A DNA stretch of 64,000 nucleotides from Collinsella sp. (lineage in GTDB: Bacteria > Actinomycetota > Coriobacteriia > Coriobacteriales > Coriobacteriaceae): NCBI GenBank assembly GCA_018376905.1, contig JAHAAK010000009.1:18506-82505 (forward strand), read 5' to 3'. Positions 28,041 through 36,444 of the stretch are shown here, in pieces. The position numbers were made by a program, and so were the translations under genes. The notes beneath the pieces are model-generated. The model was given only the letters and a program-made list of their open reading frames with translations, did not search any database and was not told where the DNA came from. The number at the start of each line of letters is the position of its first letter. The first letter of the stretch is position 1.

Positions 28041-28916
28041 ATGGACATGACGGATATGACGAGGGCGGCCGTGTCGCGCCGTCACTTTTTGCAGCTGGCT
28101 GGCGCCGGCATGCTTGCGCTGACGGGGACCGCGCTTGCCGGTTGCGGCACCTCCACCAGCGGCGAGAGCTCCGACAAGGGGTCCAAGCTTGCGGCCATCA
28201 AGTCGCGTGGCCATCTGAATGCCGGCGTTAAGAAGGACGTTCCCGGCTACGGCTATTACGACACCGCCAAGGGCCGCTTTGAGGGTATGGAAGTCGATTT
28301 GTGCTACCAGATCGCCGCTGCCGTCTTTGGCGTGAGCTACAAGGAGGCCCGCGCCCAGGAGCTTGTCGAGTTTACCGACGTAACGCCCAAGACGCGCGGC
28401 CCGCTGATCGATAACGGCCAACTCGACGTGGTCGCGGCGACCTACACTATCACCGACGAGCGCAAGAAGAGCTGGGATTTCTCGACGCCGTACCGCACCG
28501 ACTACGTGGGACTCATGGTCAAGAAGCGTTCGGGTTTTACCTCGATTGAGGACCTGGACGGCAAGATCATCGGCGTGAGCCAGGGTGCTACCACGCAGGG
28601 CCTGATCGAGCAGATGATCAAGGACAACGGCTTTAGCTGCAAGCCCGAGTTTAGGGCCTTTAGCGGCTACCCCATCATCAAGAGTTCGCTCGACGCCGGC
28701 AATATCGACGTCTTTGCCATGGACCGCTCCACGCTGGCCGGTTACATGAACGAGACCGTTGAGCTGCTGCAGCCCGAGGTCAAGTTTGGCGAGCAGGGCT
28801 ACGGCGTGGCGACCAAGAAGGGCTGCGACCTTTCGGCCGTGGTCGATCAGGTGATTTGCGATCGCCTGGCCGACGGCTGGCTCGACCAAGAGGTCAAGAC
28901 CTGGGGTCTTGTATAG
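28041..28916 (+). CDS. Amino-acid ABC transporter substrate-binding lipoprotein
   Basis: A 291-residue periplasmic-binding-type (SBP_bac_3) lipoprotein held outside the membrane. The N-terminus has a twin-arginine motif (SRRHFLQLAG) and a lipobox (LAGC), so export through Tat followed by lipidation is likely. Fold motifs: GHLNAGVKKDVPGYGYYD, GRFEGMEVDLCYQIAAAVFG, LDVVAATYTITDERKKSWDFS and LIEQMI near the hinge. The ATG at 28041 is used; a GTG one codon earlier is possible. Likely cargo is a polar amino acid; it cannot be named. Confidence 0.9.
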   Translation: MDMTDMTRAAVSRRHFLQLAGAGMLALTGTALAGCGTSTSGESSDKGSKLAAIKSRGHLNAGVKKDVPGYGYYDTAKGRFEGMEVDLCYQIAAAVFGVSYKEARAQELVEFTDVTPKTRGPLIDNGQLDVVAATYTITDERKKSWDFSTPYRTDYVGLMVKKRSGFTSIEDLDGKIIGVSQGATTQGLIEQMIKDNGFSCKPEFRAFSGYPIIKSSLDAGNIDVFAMDRSTLAGYMNETVELLQPEVKFGEQGYGVATKKGCDLSAVVDQVICDRLADGWLDQEVKTWGLV

Positions 28917-28941
28917 GCGCATCGTCCAAGGAAGGAATCAA

Positions 28942-29688
28942 ATGCTCGAAGGATTATTTGACGCCGACCGTTGGTCGACGACATTTCAAAACATGGGGCC
29001 CTTCTGGGAGGGCTTTGGCGTGACGCTACAGGTGGTCGTTGCCGGTCTGCTGCTGTCGCTGGTGCTGGGCACGCTACTGGGTGTGTTCTCTACCACTCGC
29101 TCGCGCGTGTTGCGCGCCATAAGCCGCGTGTACGTGGAGTTTTACCAGAACACCCCGTTGCCCGTGCAGGTGCTCTTTATGTACATGGCCGGACCGCAGT
29201 TTTTGCAGGCCATAACCGGTGCCGACCAGCCGGTGCGCATCGCGCCGTTCGTGCTGGGCTTCTTGGGCGTGGGTCTGTATCACGCGGCCTACATTTCGGA
29301 GGTCATCCGCACCGGTATCGAGGCGGTTCCGCGCGGTCAGATGGAGGCGGCCCAGAGCCAGGGCTTCACCCGTGCGCAGGCGTACTGGTACATCGTGCTG
29401 CCCCAGACATTCAAGATCATTTTGCCGCCGCTGTGTAACCAGGCGCTCAACCTGGTCAAGAATACGTCGGTGCTGGCGCTTGTGGCCGGCGGCGACCTTA
29501 TGTACCGTTCTGACAACTTTGTGAGTCTGTACGGTTACCTGCAGGGATACATCGTCTGCTGCCTTATGTACTTCATCATCTGCTTTCCGCTCGCCATGCT
29601 GGTGCAGTGGCTCGAGCGCCGCTCAAAGGAGCGTCCGCGCGGTGTGAGCTTGGCCGAGCTGGGGCTCGACAACGTAGAGGAGGCCTAG
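28942..29688 (+). CDS. Amino-acid ABC transporter permease 1
   Basis: A 248-residue HisM/GlnP-type permease with ~5 TM segments. The first hydrophobic block is VTLQVVVAGLLLSLVLGT. The family motif FYQNTPLPVQVLFMY and the ATPase-contact (EAA) loop EAAQSQGFTRAQAYWYIVLPQ are clear. It pairs with the second permease 3 bp downstream. The ATG at 28942 is preceded by AAGGAAGGAA. Confidence 0.93.
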   Translation: MLEGLFDADRWSTTFQNMGPFWEGFGVTLQVVVAGLLLSLVLGTLLGVFSTTRSRVLRAISRVYVEFYQNTPLPVQVLFMYMAGPQFLQAITGADQPVRIAPFVLGFLGVGLYHAAYISEVIRTGIEAVPRGQMEAAQSQGFTRAQAYWYIVLPQTFKIILPPLCNQALNLVKNTSVLALVAGGDLMYRSDNFVSLYGYLQGYIVCCLMYFIICFPLAMLVQWLERRSKERPRGVSLAELGLDNVEEA

Positions 29689-29691
29689 CGC

Positions 29692-30330
29692 ATGGAAATC
29701 TTCAACGCGACCAACCTGCTCTACATTTGGGGCGGCTTTGTTAAGACGATCGAGATCTCGGCGCTGTCGATCTTTTTCTCGCTCATCTTTGGCACGGTGC
29801 TGGCACTCGTTAAAAGCTATGCGCCCAGCCCGTTCCGTATTTTGGTGAGCGCCTATATCGAGCTGTTCCGCTGCACGCCGAACCTGCTGTGGATCCTGTT
29901 TATCTATTTTACGGTGCAGGGTTTGGACATTGTGATTTCGACCATCGCTTTTACGCTGTTTACCAGCGCTGTTATGGCCGAGATTGTGCGCGGTGGCCTC
30001 AACTCGATTCCGCGCGGCCAGTTTGAGGCAGCGCAGAGCCAGGGCTTCGGCTTCTTTGCCACCATGCGCTACATCATTCTGCCGCAGACGTTTAAGACGA
30101 TCATTCCGGCGCTGTTTAGCCAGTGCACGACTGTCATCAAGGACAGCTCGTATCTTTCGGGCATTAACGTGGCCGAGCTCATGTACACGGCAAACGTCGT
30201 GATGGCCCACGCGATCGACCTATCGCAGGTGCTTATGCTCTACGGCCTGGTGTTTGCGATGTACTTTGTGCTCAACTTTGGTATCTCGCTGCTGGTGAGG
30301 GCGTATCAGAGGCGAATGGTGGCAGCGTAG
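29692..30330 (+). CDS. Amino-acid ABC transporter permease 2
   Basis: A 212-residue permease of the same family as its neighbour, with FRCTPNLLWILFIYF, EIVRGGLNSIPRGQFEAAQSQG (EAA loop region) and RYIILPQTFKTIIPALF. It completes an ATPase-SBP-two-permease transporter; the gap to the first permease is 3 bp. A stem-loop with GGGACAG starts 2 bp after its stop. Confidence 0.93.
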   Translation: MEIFNATNLLYIWGGFVKTIEISALSIFFSLIFGTVLALVKSYAPSPFRILVSAYIELFRCTPNLLWILFIYFTVQGLDIVISTIAFTLFTSAVMAEIVRGGLNSIPRGQFEAAQSQGFGFFATMRYIILPQTFKTIIPALFSQCTTVIKDSSYLSGINVAELMYTANVVMAHAIDLSQVLMLYGLVFAMYFVLNFGISLLVRAYQRRMVAA

Positions 30331-30332
30331 AA

Positions 30333-30361
30333 TGTGGCAAAGGGACAGCCCCTTTGTCACA
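30333..30361 (+). repeat. GGGACAG stem-loop after permease 2
   Basis: TGTGGCAAAGGG pairs with CCCCTTTGTCACA around ACAG, beginning 2 bp after the permease stop and ending 6 bp before the next ribosome site. Member of the GGGACA stem-loop family. Confidence 0.7.
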
Positions 30362-30378
30362 TAGAGAAAGGAATCGCG

Positions 30379-31002
30379 ATGAGCGATCTGGAGAACAAGA
30401 AGAGTCCTGTGGTCATTACCATCGCGCGCGACTTTGGCGCCGAGGGCCACGAGATTGGTCGCATGCTTGCCGACGAGTTGGGGATTCCGCTGTACGATAA
30501 CGAGCTGCTGGTGCGTGCGTCGCTGCGCGCGGGCGAGTCGCTCGACAAGATGGCTGCCTACGACGAGCGCCTGGCCGTGGAGAACATGGCGTTTCTGCCC
30601 GACCGCTACGATGCCCGTTCGTACTCGGACAAGTTGTTCCAAAAGATGAGCCAGGTGATTTTGGATCTGGGCGAGACCGAGAGCTGCATTATCGAAGGCC
30701 GCCTGTCCGATTACCTGTTGCGTAACAATCCCAACCACATTGCCGTGTTGGTGACCGCTCCCTTTGAGGACCGCGTCGAGATTGTGCGCAAGAAGCGCGG
30801 ACTTAACAAAAAGAAGGGCGCCAAGCTGGTCAAGCAGCAGCAGAAGGCGCGTGAGGCGTTCTACAAGCGTTACAGCGCCGGAAAGTGGAAGATGACGAGC
30901 GGCAAAGACATCGTCGTCAACCGTGCCAAGCTGGGCCGCGAAGGCTGCAAGGATGTCATCGCCGCAGCCTACCGCTACAAAGTAGCGCAACTCGAAGGCT
31001 AG
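30379..31002 (+). CDS. Cytidylate kinase-like family protein
   Basis: A 207-residue P-loop-like kinase of the AAK6/cytidylate-kinase-like family (PF13189). VITIARDFGAEGHEIGRMLADELG replaces the classical GxxGxGK loop, then IPLYDNELL; IIEGRLSDYLL and HIAVLVTAPFEDRVEIV follow. It lacks the clear CMP-binding features of Cmk, so the substrate is unknown. The ATG at 30379 follows AAAGGAA. Its own terminator is another GGGGACAG stem-loop. Confidence 0.8.
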   Translation: MSDLENKKSPVVITIARDFGAEGHEIGRMLADELGIPLYDNELLVRASLRAGESLDKMAAYDERLAVENMAFLPDRYDARSYSDKLFQKMSQVILDLGETESCIIEGRLSDYLLRNNPNHIAVLVTAPFEDRVEIVRKKRGLNKKKGAKLVKQQQKAREAFYKRYSAGKWKMTSGKDIVVNRAKLGREGCKDVIAAAYRYKVAQLEG

Positions 31003-31010
31003 TCGATCAA

Positions 31011-31051
31011 AACCACCACAAAGGGGACAGCACCTTTGTGGTGGTTTTTGT
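31011..31051 (+). terminator. GGGGACAG stem-loop acting as terminator
   Basis: AACCACCACAAAGG (31011-31024) pairs perfectly with CCTTTGTGGTGGTT (31033-31046) around GGACAGCA, and Ts follow. It is both a member of the GGGACA repeat family and a plausible intrinsic terminator. The same CCACCACAAAGG stem recurs at 32623 and, reversed and diverged, at 34919. Confidence 0.8.
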
Positions 31052-31052
31052 T

Positions 31053-32456
31053 TTAGGCAGAGGGGAAGGCTTTAGCGAGACCGGCGCGCGTCTGCGTATC
31101 GGTCTTTTGGTAGATAGAGCTCAGGTGGCGCTGTACCATGCGCATCGAGATGCCGAGCTCCTCGGCGACCTGCTTGAGCGGGCGTTCATCCTGGGTCACG
31201 GCTATGAGCACATCGACTTCGCGCGGGGTGAGACCGTGGTTGGCGATGAAGGCCTGGCGCTGCTCCTCGATGGTGGGGGCGGCGAGTGCTTCTTCTGCCA
31301 GTTGCTCGCGCTCGCACTCCTGCTCGGTTTGGGGTAGGCGGAACAGGCCGGCTGCCACGAATGCCGCGCAGGCGGCGACGAGCAAAATGAGCGCGCCGAT
31401 CATGATGAGGGCGACATTGCCAGAGGTCACAAGCGCAAGCGAGACGCCCGACGTGGTGAATGCGCATATATTGTTGGCGGTGCGTCCCATGCCGGCCCAG
31501 AGGGCGGGTGCATGCATGCGCGGTGCCAGCTGTGTAAAGGTGGCGGTAAAGAACGTGACAAAAAAGCCCGAGCTTAGGTAAAAGACGACAAGGCCCAGGT
31601 TGGGATCGGCGCCGGCCTCCACGGTCAGGATGGAAATGGTCGAGAGCACGGCGATGCCGAGCATGACGAGTCCCATGTAGCGGCGCTCGGCAAGATCAAA
31701 GATAAGACCGGCGGCAAGGCCGCTTGCCGCCAAAAAGAGGCGCGGCCAGGTCTGCACGGCAATGGTGCCGTGGGCGTTGGAGAGCGTGACCACGTTGTCG
31801 AGGGTCGAGAACAGGCAGGCAAGAATCATGACGAGCGCGATGCTCCAGCATGCCTGTTTGGCGAGGGCATGAGAGGGCTCAACAAAGGGATTGATGGCGG
31901 GGTTGGAGCTCCTGGCAGCCTTTTGGGGAACGACGCTGAGGGCGGAGATGGCGATAGTCGCTGTGCCGAGGATGATGAGCTCTGCGATACCGCCGCAATT
32001 GAGCAGGTTGATGGCGAACTGTATCAGGATGCCCGCGGCATAGGCCGCTCCTGCGCCAGTGGCGAGTTTGGGGTCATCCTGGAATGTCAACGAAAAGGTG
32101 TGGTGAGCAGCGGCACCCAGCAGACCGAGCCCAAAGAATGCCACGCAGCCCAGAATCTCGAGGGCAAGCGGGGCCGTAGGGAACTGGACCTGGGTCAATC
32201 CCAGGATGGCGATGGGAACAGCGGCGTTGACGACTGCCAGTGAGTGGCCTTTGCGCTGTGCGAGCCCGAGCAGCGGCGCGTACCCGATAAAGCCGAGCAC
32301 ACTTGCACCCAGAATAAAGCCCTGCGCGATTACAACGCGTTCGGCACCGGCGAGCAGCCCGACGTTGACGTCGAAGCGAAACTCGGCGGCAAGGAAGGCG
32401 AAGGTGAAGAGCACGAGTGCCAGAAGCGCGTTGATTTTAGGCCTGCTCAGGTTCAA
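31053..32456 (-). CDS. LuxR-type regulator fused to a 12-TM MFS-like domain
   Basis: A 467-residue membrane protein: residues ~1-385 form about twelve TM helices (e.g. ALLALVLFTFAFLAAEF, ALIMIGALILLVAACAAFV), then a LuxR HTH ~400-465 (HGLTPREVDVLIAVTQDE, LKQVAEELGISMRMVQRHLSSIY). This layout is common in Coriobacteriia, where it is thought to sense a ligand at the membrane and control neighbouring genes. Nearest possible targets are the transporter/kinase set upstream and the divergent surface-protein gene at 32683. No sensor kinase is adjacent. Confidence 0.9.
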   Translation of the reverse strand: MNLSRPKINALLALVLFTFAFLAAEFRFDVNVGLLAGAERVVIAQGFILGASVLGFIGYAPLLGLAQRKGHSLAVVNAAVPIAILGLTQVQFPTAPLALEILGCVAFFGLGLLGAAAHHTFSLTFQDDPKLATGAGAAYAAGILIQFAINLLNCGGIAELIILGTATIAISALSVVPQKAARSSNPAINPFVEPSHALAKQACWSIALVMILACLFSTLDNVVTLSNAHGTIAVQTWPRLFLAASGLAAGLIFDLAERRYMGLVMLGIAVLSTISILTVEAGADPNLGLVVFYLSSGFFVTFFTATFTQLAPRMHAPALWAGMGRTANNICAFTTSGVSLALVTSGNVALIMIGALILLVAACAAFVAAGLFRLPQTEQECEREQLAEEALAAPTIEEQRQAFIANHGLTPREVDVLIAVTQDERPLKQVAEELGISMRMVQRHLSSIYQKTDTQTRAGLAKAFPSA

Positions 32457-32622
32457 GGACGGTCCTTTGGGTGGACGAATGATCGTGTCCTCGATTGTAG
32501 CGTCCCTGGGACGAGTGTAGCGATGGCGAAGTCATATTGGATTAAACCGCAGGTAGCAATAGGGGTTCGTATCTACGAACCTAGGCATATGGAATCGCTG
32601 GTCGCACCTTGGTGGTACAGGA

Positions 32623-32655
32623 CCACCACAAAGGGGACAGGCACCTTTGTGGTGG
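32623..32655. repeat. GGGGACAG stem-loop upstream of the surface-protein gene
   Basis: CCACCACAAAGG pairs with CCTTTGTGGTGG around GGACAGGCA. The stem is the same as at 31011. Here it lies upstream of a gene (28 bp before the ATG of the surface protein) rather than after a stop. Confidence 0.75.
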
Positions 32656-32682
32656 TGTAGTCCTTCGACCAAGGAGGCCGTT

Positions 32683-34641
32683 ATGTACGGAAGCCGCTTC
32701 GATAAGCAAACTCAGCGTGAGTGCACCTGCTCGCTGGTTCATGGTACCTGGCGTTGTGTGGGTGCCAAAATAGCTTGCGCCGGCGCGTGTGCGCTTATGG
32801 TCGGGCAGTTGCTGCTGCCGAGCGTGGCGCTGGCGACGGAATGCGCCGATCCCGCCGCTGGGACGGATGAGGTTGCCGCGGCTCCGGTGACGCCGACGGT
32901 TGCGGAGGATACGGCGGCTCCGTCGCCGGTACCGGTGGCTCCGGCTGCGCCGATGACTGACGCGGCTCCGGCGGCACCGTCCACGGCAGAAGCTCAGCAA
33001 GATCAGCAGGACGCACCGGCGGCAACGGTAAACGATGCGGGCGCTGCTGACCAAGACGGCTCTCTTGGCGGCGCCGAAAGCTCGTCGGCAAACGACGCTA
33101 TCATGCCCTGTGGCGTGACCGATGTGACAGGCGGGAGCGGTGTTAAGGTCAACACGACCGTGGTCCGCCACGATACGGACTGCAAGCTTTCGGACAACAT
33201 CACGCTCGAAAAGGGCCAGCCGTATACCTATGATTTCCCCGATGTTGAGGGCGGCATGCCGGATGAGCCGCTCTGCGAACTTGTCGAAACCAAGTACTAC
33301 CGGGCCGATGCTGCTTCGGGCACCCTGGCTGAAGTCCAGGACACATCTATGTCCGATGTGACGGCTCACTTTGAGCCTGTTGGCGATCACATGAGGCTGA
33401 CGCTGACCTTTACGGGTGGCGCGGCAGGCGGCTCGTATCGACTCACGCGCAATGAGGATCTTTATATTGGCGCGGCACTGACGTATACCGGAACTGACTA
33501 TGAAGGCAGCTCGACTATCCTCAACGAAACCAGGTACGATTATTACCTCCGCTACGCCATCAATAGCGAAATTACGCTCGTTGCGTCAGAAAACGAAGCC
33601 CTCGAGTATTTGAACGTCAACGACGTGAAAACCGACTATGCGCCCGGCGAGGCGCCGCGTGCGACCGCGACGATTCCTGCCGCCGATGCCGACAAGTATG
33701 AGATCGCCTATGAGTGCTGGGAAGAGATGGATGGCAGTGACCCTGCGGAGCTTACGCCCGTTGCCTTCTGGTATTCCGACCCCGCTAAGTATCCGACGGG
33801 CGCGAGGAGGATCGAGCGCTTCGAAGAGGGCAAGTTCTACATGTATTCCGTTGAGCTGAGGCTCAAGGGCGACAATACCGTGGCTGATGACTGCAATATG
33901 AACGTCAACGGTCATTGGGTACACCACATTAAGACCGTCAACGGCGTCTTTGCGCCCAATGCTGACAATATGCTGTGTGAGCAACCAATCGACGAATGGC
34001 GTGCCATCGACGTTATTGAGATCAACGGCGCCACGACCACCTTCAAGGCGGGCGACAGGCTGGTCTTTACGGCGGGTACTCCGGTGGATTCGAGCTCTGT
34101 CCTTCAGTGTGAGTTCTGGACGGGGAGCGACGGCAGCGAGGTGAATTCCATCGAGTTTTGGGACCAGCACATCACCAACCATATTGACGCGTTTAAGTCC
34201 GGTGTGACCTATCGTTACGGCCTGTACTTTAAGCCGGCGCGTGGCTTCTACTTTACGCCCAATACCAAGCTGAAGATCAATGGGGTTGAGTGTGGCTATC
34301 AGGTGGGCGAGGCAAGTGAGGTTGATCCCGAGAGCGGTTGGATTTACACCCTGTGGCTGAACACCAATCTGACGTTTACGCCTGAGACTACGCCTGCTCC
34401 CGATCCACAGCCCACGCCGGATCCCAACCCAACGCCGCAGCCTGAGACTAAGCCCGAGGCCAAACCCGCGACCAAGCCGACCGCGACCAAGACGGTTGAG
34501 AAAGCCACGCCGGCCAAGAAGTCCGATACCGCTCTAGTCGCCACAGGCGACACCACCGCGATGACGGCCACCGCCCTAGGCATCGCCGGCGCAACCGTTG
34601 CCGCGGCCGGCATCGCCGCAACCAAGCGCCGCAAGCGCTAG
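32683..34641 (+). CDS. Cell-wall-anchored surface protein, function unknown
   Basis: A 652-residue secreted protein. Signal peptide to about residue 51 (LLLPSVALA); a long charged/Cys-containing pre-region precedes it. Residues ~55-130 are Ala/Pro-rich, low complexity. The middle (~140-560) is mainly beta-type sequence with aromatic and Asp/Glu residues, including two related stretches (LNVNDVKTDYAPGEAPRATAT; IEINGATTTFKAGDRLVFTAG). A Pro-rich spacer (TPDPNPTPQPETKPEAK) leads to the sorting signal LVATGD, a TM segment and KRRKR. No enzyme domain is recognised. AAGGAGG precedes the ATG. Likely anchored by the class B sortase at 17677. Confidence 0.85.
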   Translation: MYGSRFDKQTQRECTCSLVHGTWRCVGAKIACAGACALMVGQLLLPSVALATECADPAAGTDEVAAAPVTPTVAEDTAAPSPVPVAPAAPMTDAAPAAPSTAEAQQDQQDAPAATVNDAGAADQDGSLGGAESSSANDAIMPCGVTDVTGGSGVKVNTTVVRHDTDCKLSDNITLEKGQPYTYDFPDVEGGMPDEPLCELVETKYYRADAASGTLAEVQDTSMSDVTAHFEPVGDHMRLTLTFTGGAAGGSYRLTRNEDLYIGAALTYTGTDYEGSSTILNETRYDYYLRYAINSEITLVASENEALEYLNVNDVKTDYAPGEAPRATATIPAADADKYEIAYECWEEMDGSDPAELTPVAFWYSDPAKYPTGARRIERFEEGKFYMYSVELRLKGDNTVADDCNMNVNGHWVHHIKTVNGVFAPNADNMLCEQPIDEWRAIDVIEINGATTTFKAGDRLVFTAGTPVDSSSVLQCEFWTGSDGSEVNSIEFWDQHITNHIDAFKSGVTYRYGLYFKPARGFYFTPNTKLKINGVECGYQVGEASEVDPESGWIYTLWLNTNLTFTPETTPAPDPQPTPDPNPTPQPETKPEAKPATKPTATKTVEKATPAKKSDTALVATGDTTAMTATALGIAGATVAAAGIAATKRRKR

Positions 34642-34677
34642 GTTTTGGTGGCAGCGCCCGTCCTCGGCTTTATCAAG

Positions 34678-34894
34678 ATCTCAATCTGTAACACCTGGCT
34701 GCCCAAAACGGCCCTAGATGTTACAGATTTAGATGAACCGAATGGCCGCTAACCTAACGTCTTGATCTGTAACACGTAGCGGGGAATTTGGTCTCTAACT
34801 GTTACAGATTGAGATGAACAGGCGGATGTTCGCACAATATCTTGATCTGTAACAACTACGAGGCTCAACAGGTCCTAACTGTTACAGATCGAGA
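34678..34894. repeat. Three-unit palindrome array 1 (CTGTAACA family)
   Basis: Units at 34678-34734, 34760-34814 and 34840-34894 each open with TCTYRATCTGTAACA and close with the inverted TGTTACAGATYKAGA; starts are 82 and 80 bp apart. The inner bases differ from unit to unit but stay roughly dyadic. The array fills most of the 393-bp gap between the surface-protein gene and gltA-like gene stop (convergent). An equivalent array is at 50698-50915. Confidence 0.9.
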
Positions 34895-34918
34895 CAAAAC
34901 GATCGACCAGGCCCCAAA

Positions 34919-34952
34919 CTACCACAAAGGTGCCTGTCCCCATCGTGGTGGT
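34919..34952 (-). repeat. GGGGACAG stem-loop (minus orientation)
   Basis: On the minus strand, CCACCAC..TGGGGACAGGCACC..GTGGTAG folds with the motif in the loop; it lies ~80 bp beyond the minus-strand NfnB stop. Related to the sites at 31011 and 32623. Confidence 0.65.
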
Positions 34953-34968
34953 CTGGTGGCCGGTATAG

Positions 34969-35008
34969 AAAAAGTCCCCGCCGGGCGTGTGCTCGACGGG
35001 GACTTTGC
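34969..35008 (-). terminator. Terminator of the nfn operon
   Basis: AAAGTCCCCG (34971-34980) and CGGGGACTTT (34997-35006) form a 10-bp stem; read on the minus strand it is followed by TTTTTCTAT, 27 bp after the NfnB stop. Confidence 0.85.
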
Positions 35009-35034
35009 CGTTTAGCGGCTAGCGCTGCGGGTGA

Positions 35035-36444
35035 TTACTCGCCCAGCAGGCTCTTGGTGATGGAAGCGGCGGCCTTCTTGCCGGCGCCCATCGCCAGAAT
35101 GACCGTAGCGGCACCGGTGACGATGTCGCCGCCGGCCCAGATGCGGGGATCGGTGGTCTGGCCGGTCTCCTCGTCGGCAACGATGTAGCCCCACTTGTTG
35201 AGCTCCATCTTGCCGCCGATCTTCTTTGCGAAGGGGTTGGCGTTGGTGCCGATAGCCGAGATCGCGACGTCGCAGGGGATCTCCTCGATGGCGCCCTCGA
35301 TGGGCACCGGGCGACGACGGCCGGACTCGTCAGGCTCGCCGAGCTCCATCTTCTGGACCTTGACGGCGCACACGGAGCCGTCCTCGCCAGCGACAAACTC
35401 GAGCGGGGAGACGAGCGGCAGAACCTCGACGCCCTCGGCCTTAGCATGGTGCAGCTCGGCGCGACGGCAGGGCATCTCGTCCTCGGTACGACGGTAGGCG
35501 ATGATGGCGTGCTCGGCGCCCAGGCGCTTGGCGGTACGGACGGCGTCCATAGCCACGTTGCCGCCACCAAAGACGACGACGTTCTTGCCGTGCTTGGTGG
35601 GGGTGTCGTACTCGGGGAACTTGTTGGCCTTCATCAGGTTTACGCGGGTGAGGTACTCGTTCGCGAAGAAGACGTTGGGCAGGTTCTCGCCGGGGACGTT
35701 GAGGAACTTGGGCAGGCCAGCGCCGGTGGCCACGTAGATGGCGTCGAAGCCCTGCTCGAACAGCTCCTCGGCCGTGGCCATGTTGCCCACGACGGAGTTG
35801 TACTCAAACTTGACGCCCATGCCCTCCAGGCCGTCAATCTCGCGCTTGACGACTGCCTTGGGCAGACGGAACTCGGGGATGCCGTAGACCAGCACGCCGC
35901 CGCCGGTGAAGAAGGCCTCGAAGACGGTGACGTCAAAGCCGTTGCGGGCGAGCTCGCCAGCGCAGGTGATGCCGGACGGGCCGGAACCGACGACGGCGAC
36001 CTTCTTGCCGTTCTTGGGGGCCATCTTGGGCGTGGAGGCGAGCTCGGGGCGGTCACCCAGGAAGCGCTCGAGCTGGCCGATGGCCACGGGCTCGGACTTC
36101 TTACCACGGATGCACTTGCCCTCGCACTGGTTCTCCTGCGGGCAGACGCGACCGCAGATGGCGGGAAGCATGGAGTCCTCGCGGATGGTATCGAGGGCGC
36201 CGCCGAAGTCCTTCTCGCGGATCTGCTCGATAAAGCGGGGGATGTTGATGTTGACGGGGCAGCCCTCAACACAGAACGGCTTCTTGCAGTTGAGGCAGCG
36301 CTCGGCCTCGGCCAGCGCCATCTCCTCGGTGAAGCCCTTGTCGACGGGGCGGAAGTCGCAGGCGCGCTCGGCAGCCGGCTCCTCGTTATCGGGGGTGCGG
36401 GGCGACTTCATATCGGCAACGAAACGACCGTTAACTAGTGGCAT
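35035..36444 (-). CDS. NADPH-binding subunit of NfnAB (GltD-like flavoprotein)
   Basis: A 469-residue FAD/Fe-S protein of the GltD/NfnB group. An N-terminal Cys-rich region for [4Fe-4S] clusters (AERCLNCKKPFCVEGCPV; CGRVCPQENQCEGKC) precedes an FAD motif (VVGSGPSGITCAGELA) and a NADPH motif (VVFGGGNVAMDAVRTA). Alone it resembles the glutamate-synthase small subunit, but its neighbour is a PyrK-like FAD/2Fe-2S protein overlapping by 10 bp. That pair is the hallmark of NADH-dependent reduced ferredoxin:NADP oxidoreductase, which makes NADPH by flavin-based electron bifurcation. No large glutamate synthase subunit is nearby. Confidence 0.88.
   Translation of the reverse strand: MPLVNGRFVADMKSPRTPDNEEPAAERACDFRPVDKGFTEEMALAEAERCLNCKKPFCVEGCPVNINIPRFIEQIREKDFGGALDTIREDSMLPAICGRVCPQENQCEGKCIRGKKSEPVAIGQLERFLGDRPELASTPKMAPKNGKKVAVVGSGPSGITCAGELARNGFDVTVFEAFFTGGGVLVYGIPEFRLPKAVVKREIDGLEGMGVKFEYNSVVGNMATAEELFEQGFDAIYVATGAGLPKFLNVPGENLPNVFFANEYLTRVNLMKANKFPEYDTPTKHGKNVVVFGGGNVAMDAVRTAKRLGAEHAIIAYRRTEDEMPCRRAELHHAKAEGVEVLPLVSPLEFVAGEDGSVCAVKVQKMELGEPDESGRRRPVPIEGAIEEIPCDVAISAIGTNANPFAKKIGGKMELNKWGYIVADEETGQTTDPRIWAGGDIVTGAATVILAMGAGKKAAASITKSLLGE

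Noticed and set aside
34678..34894. CRISPR array
   Set aside because: Repeats are palindromes only three deep, inner sequences are part of the dyads, and no cas genes are near. The same applies to 50698-50915.
35035..36444. Glutamate synthase small subunit (GltD)
   Set aside because: No GltB partner; overlap with a PyrK-like gene makes NfnAB the better call.
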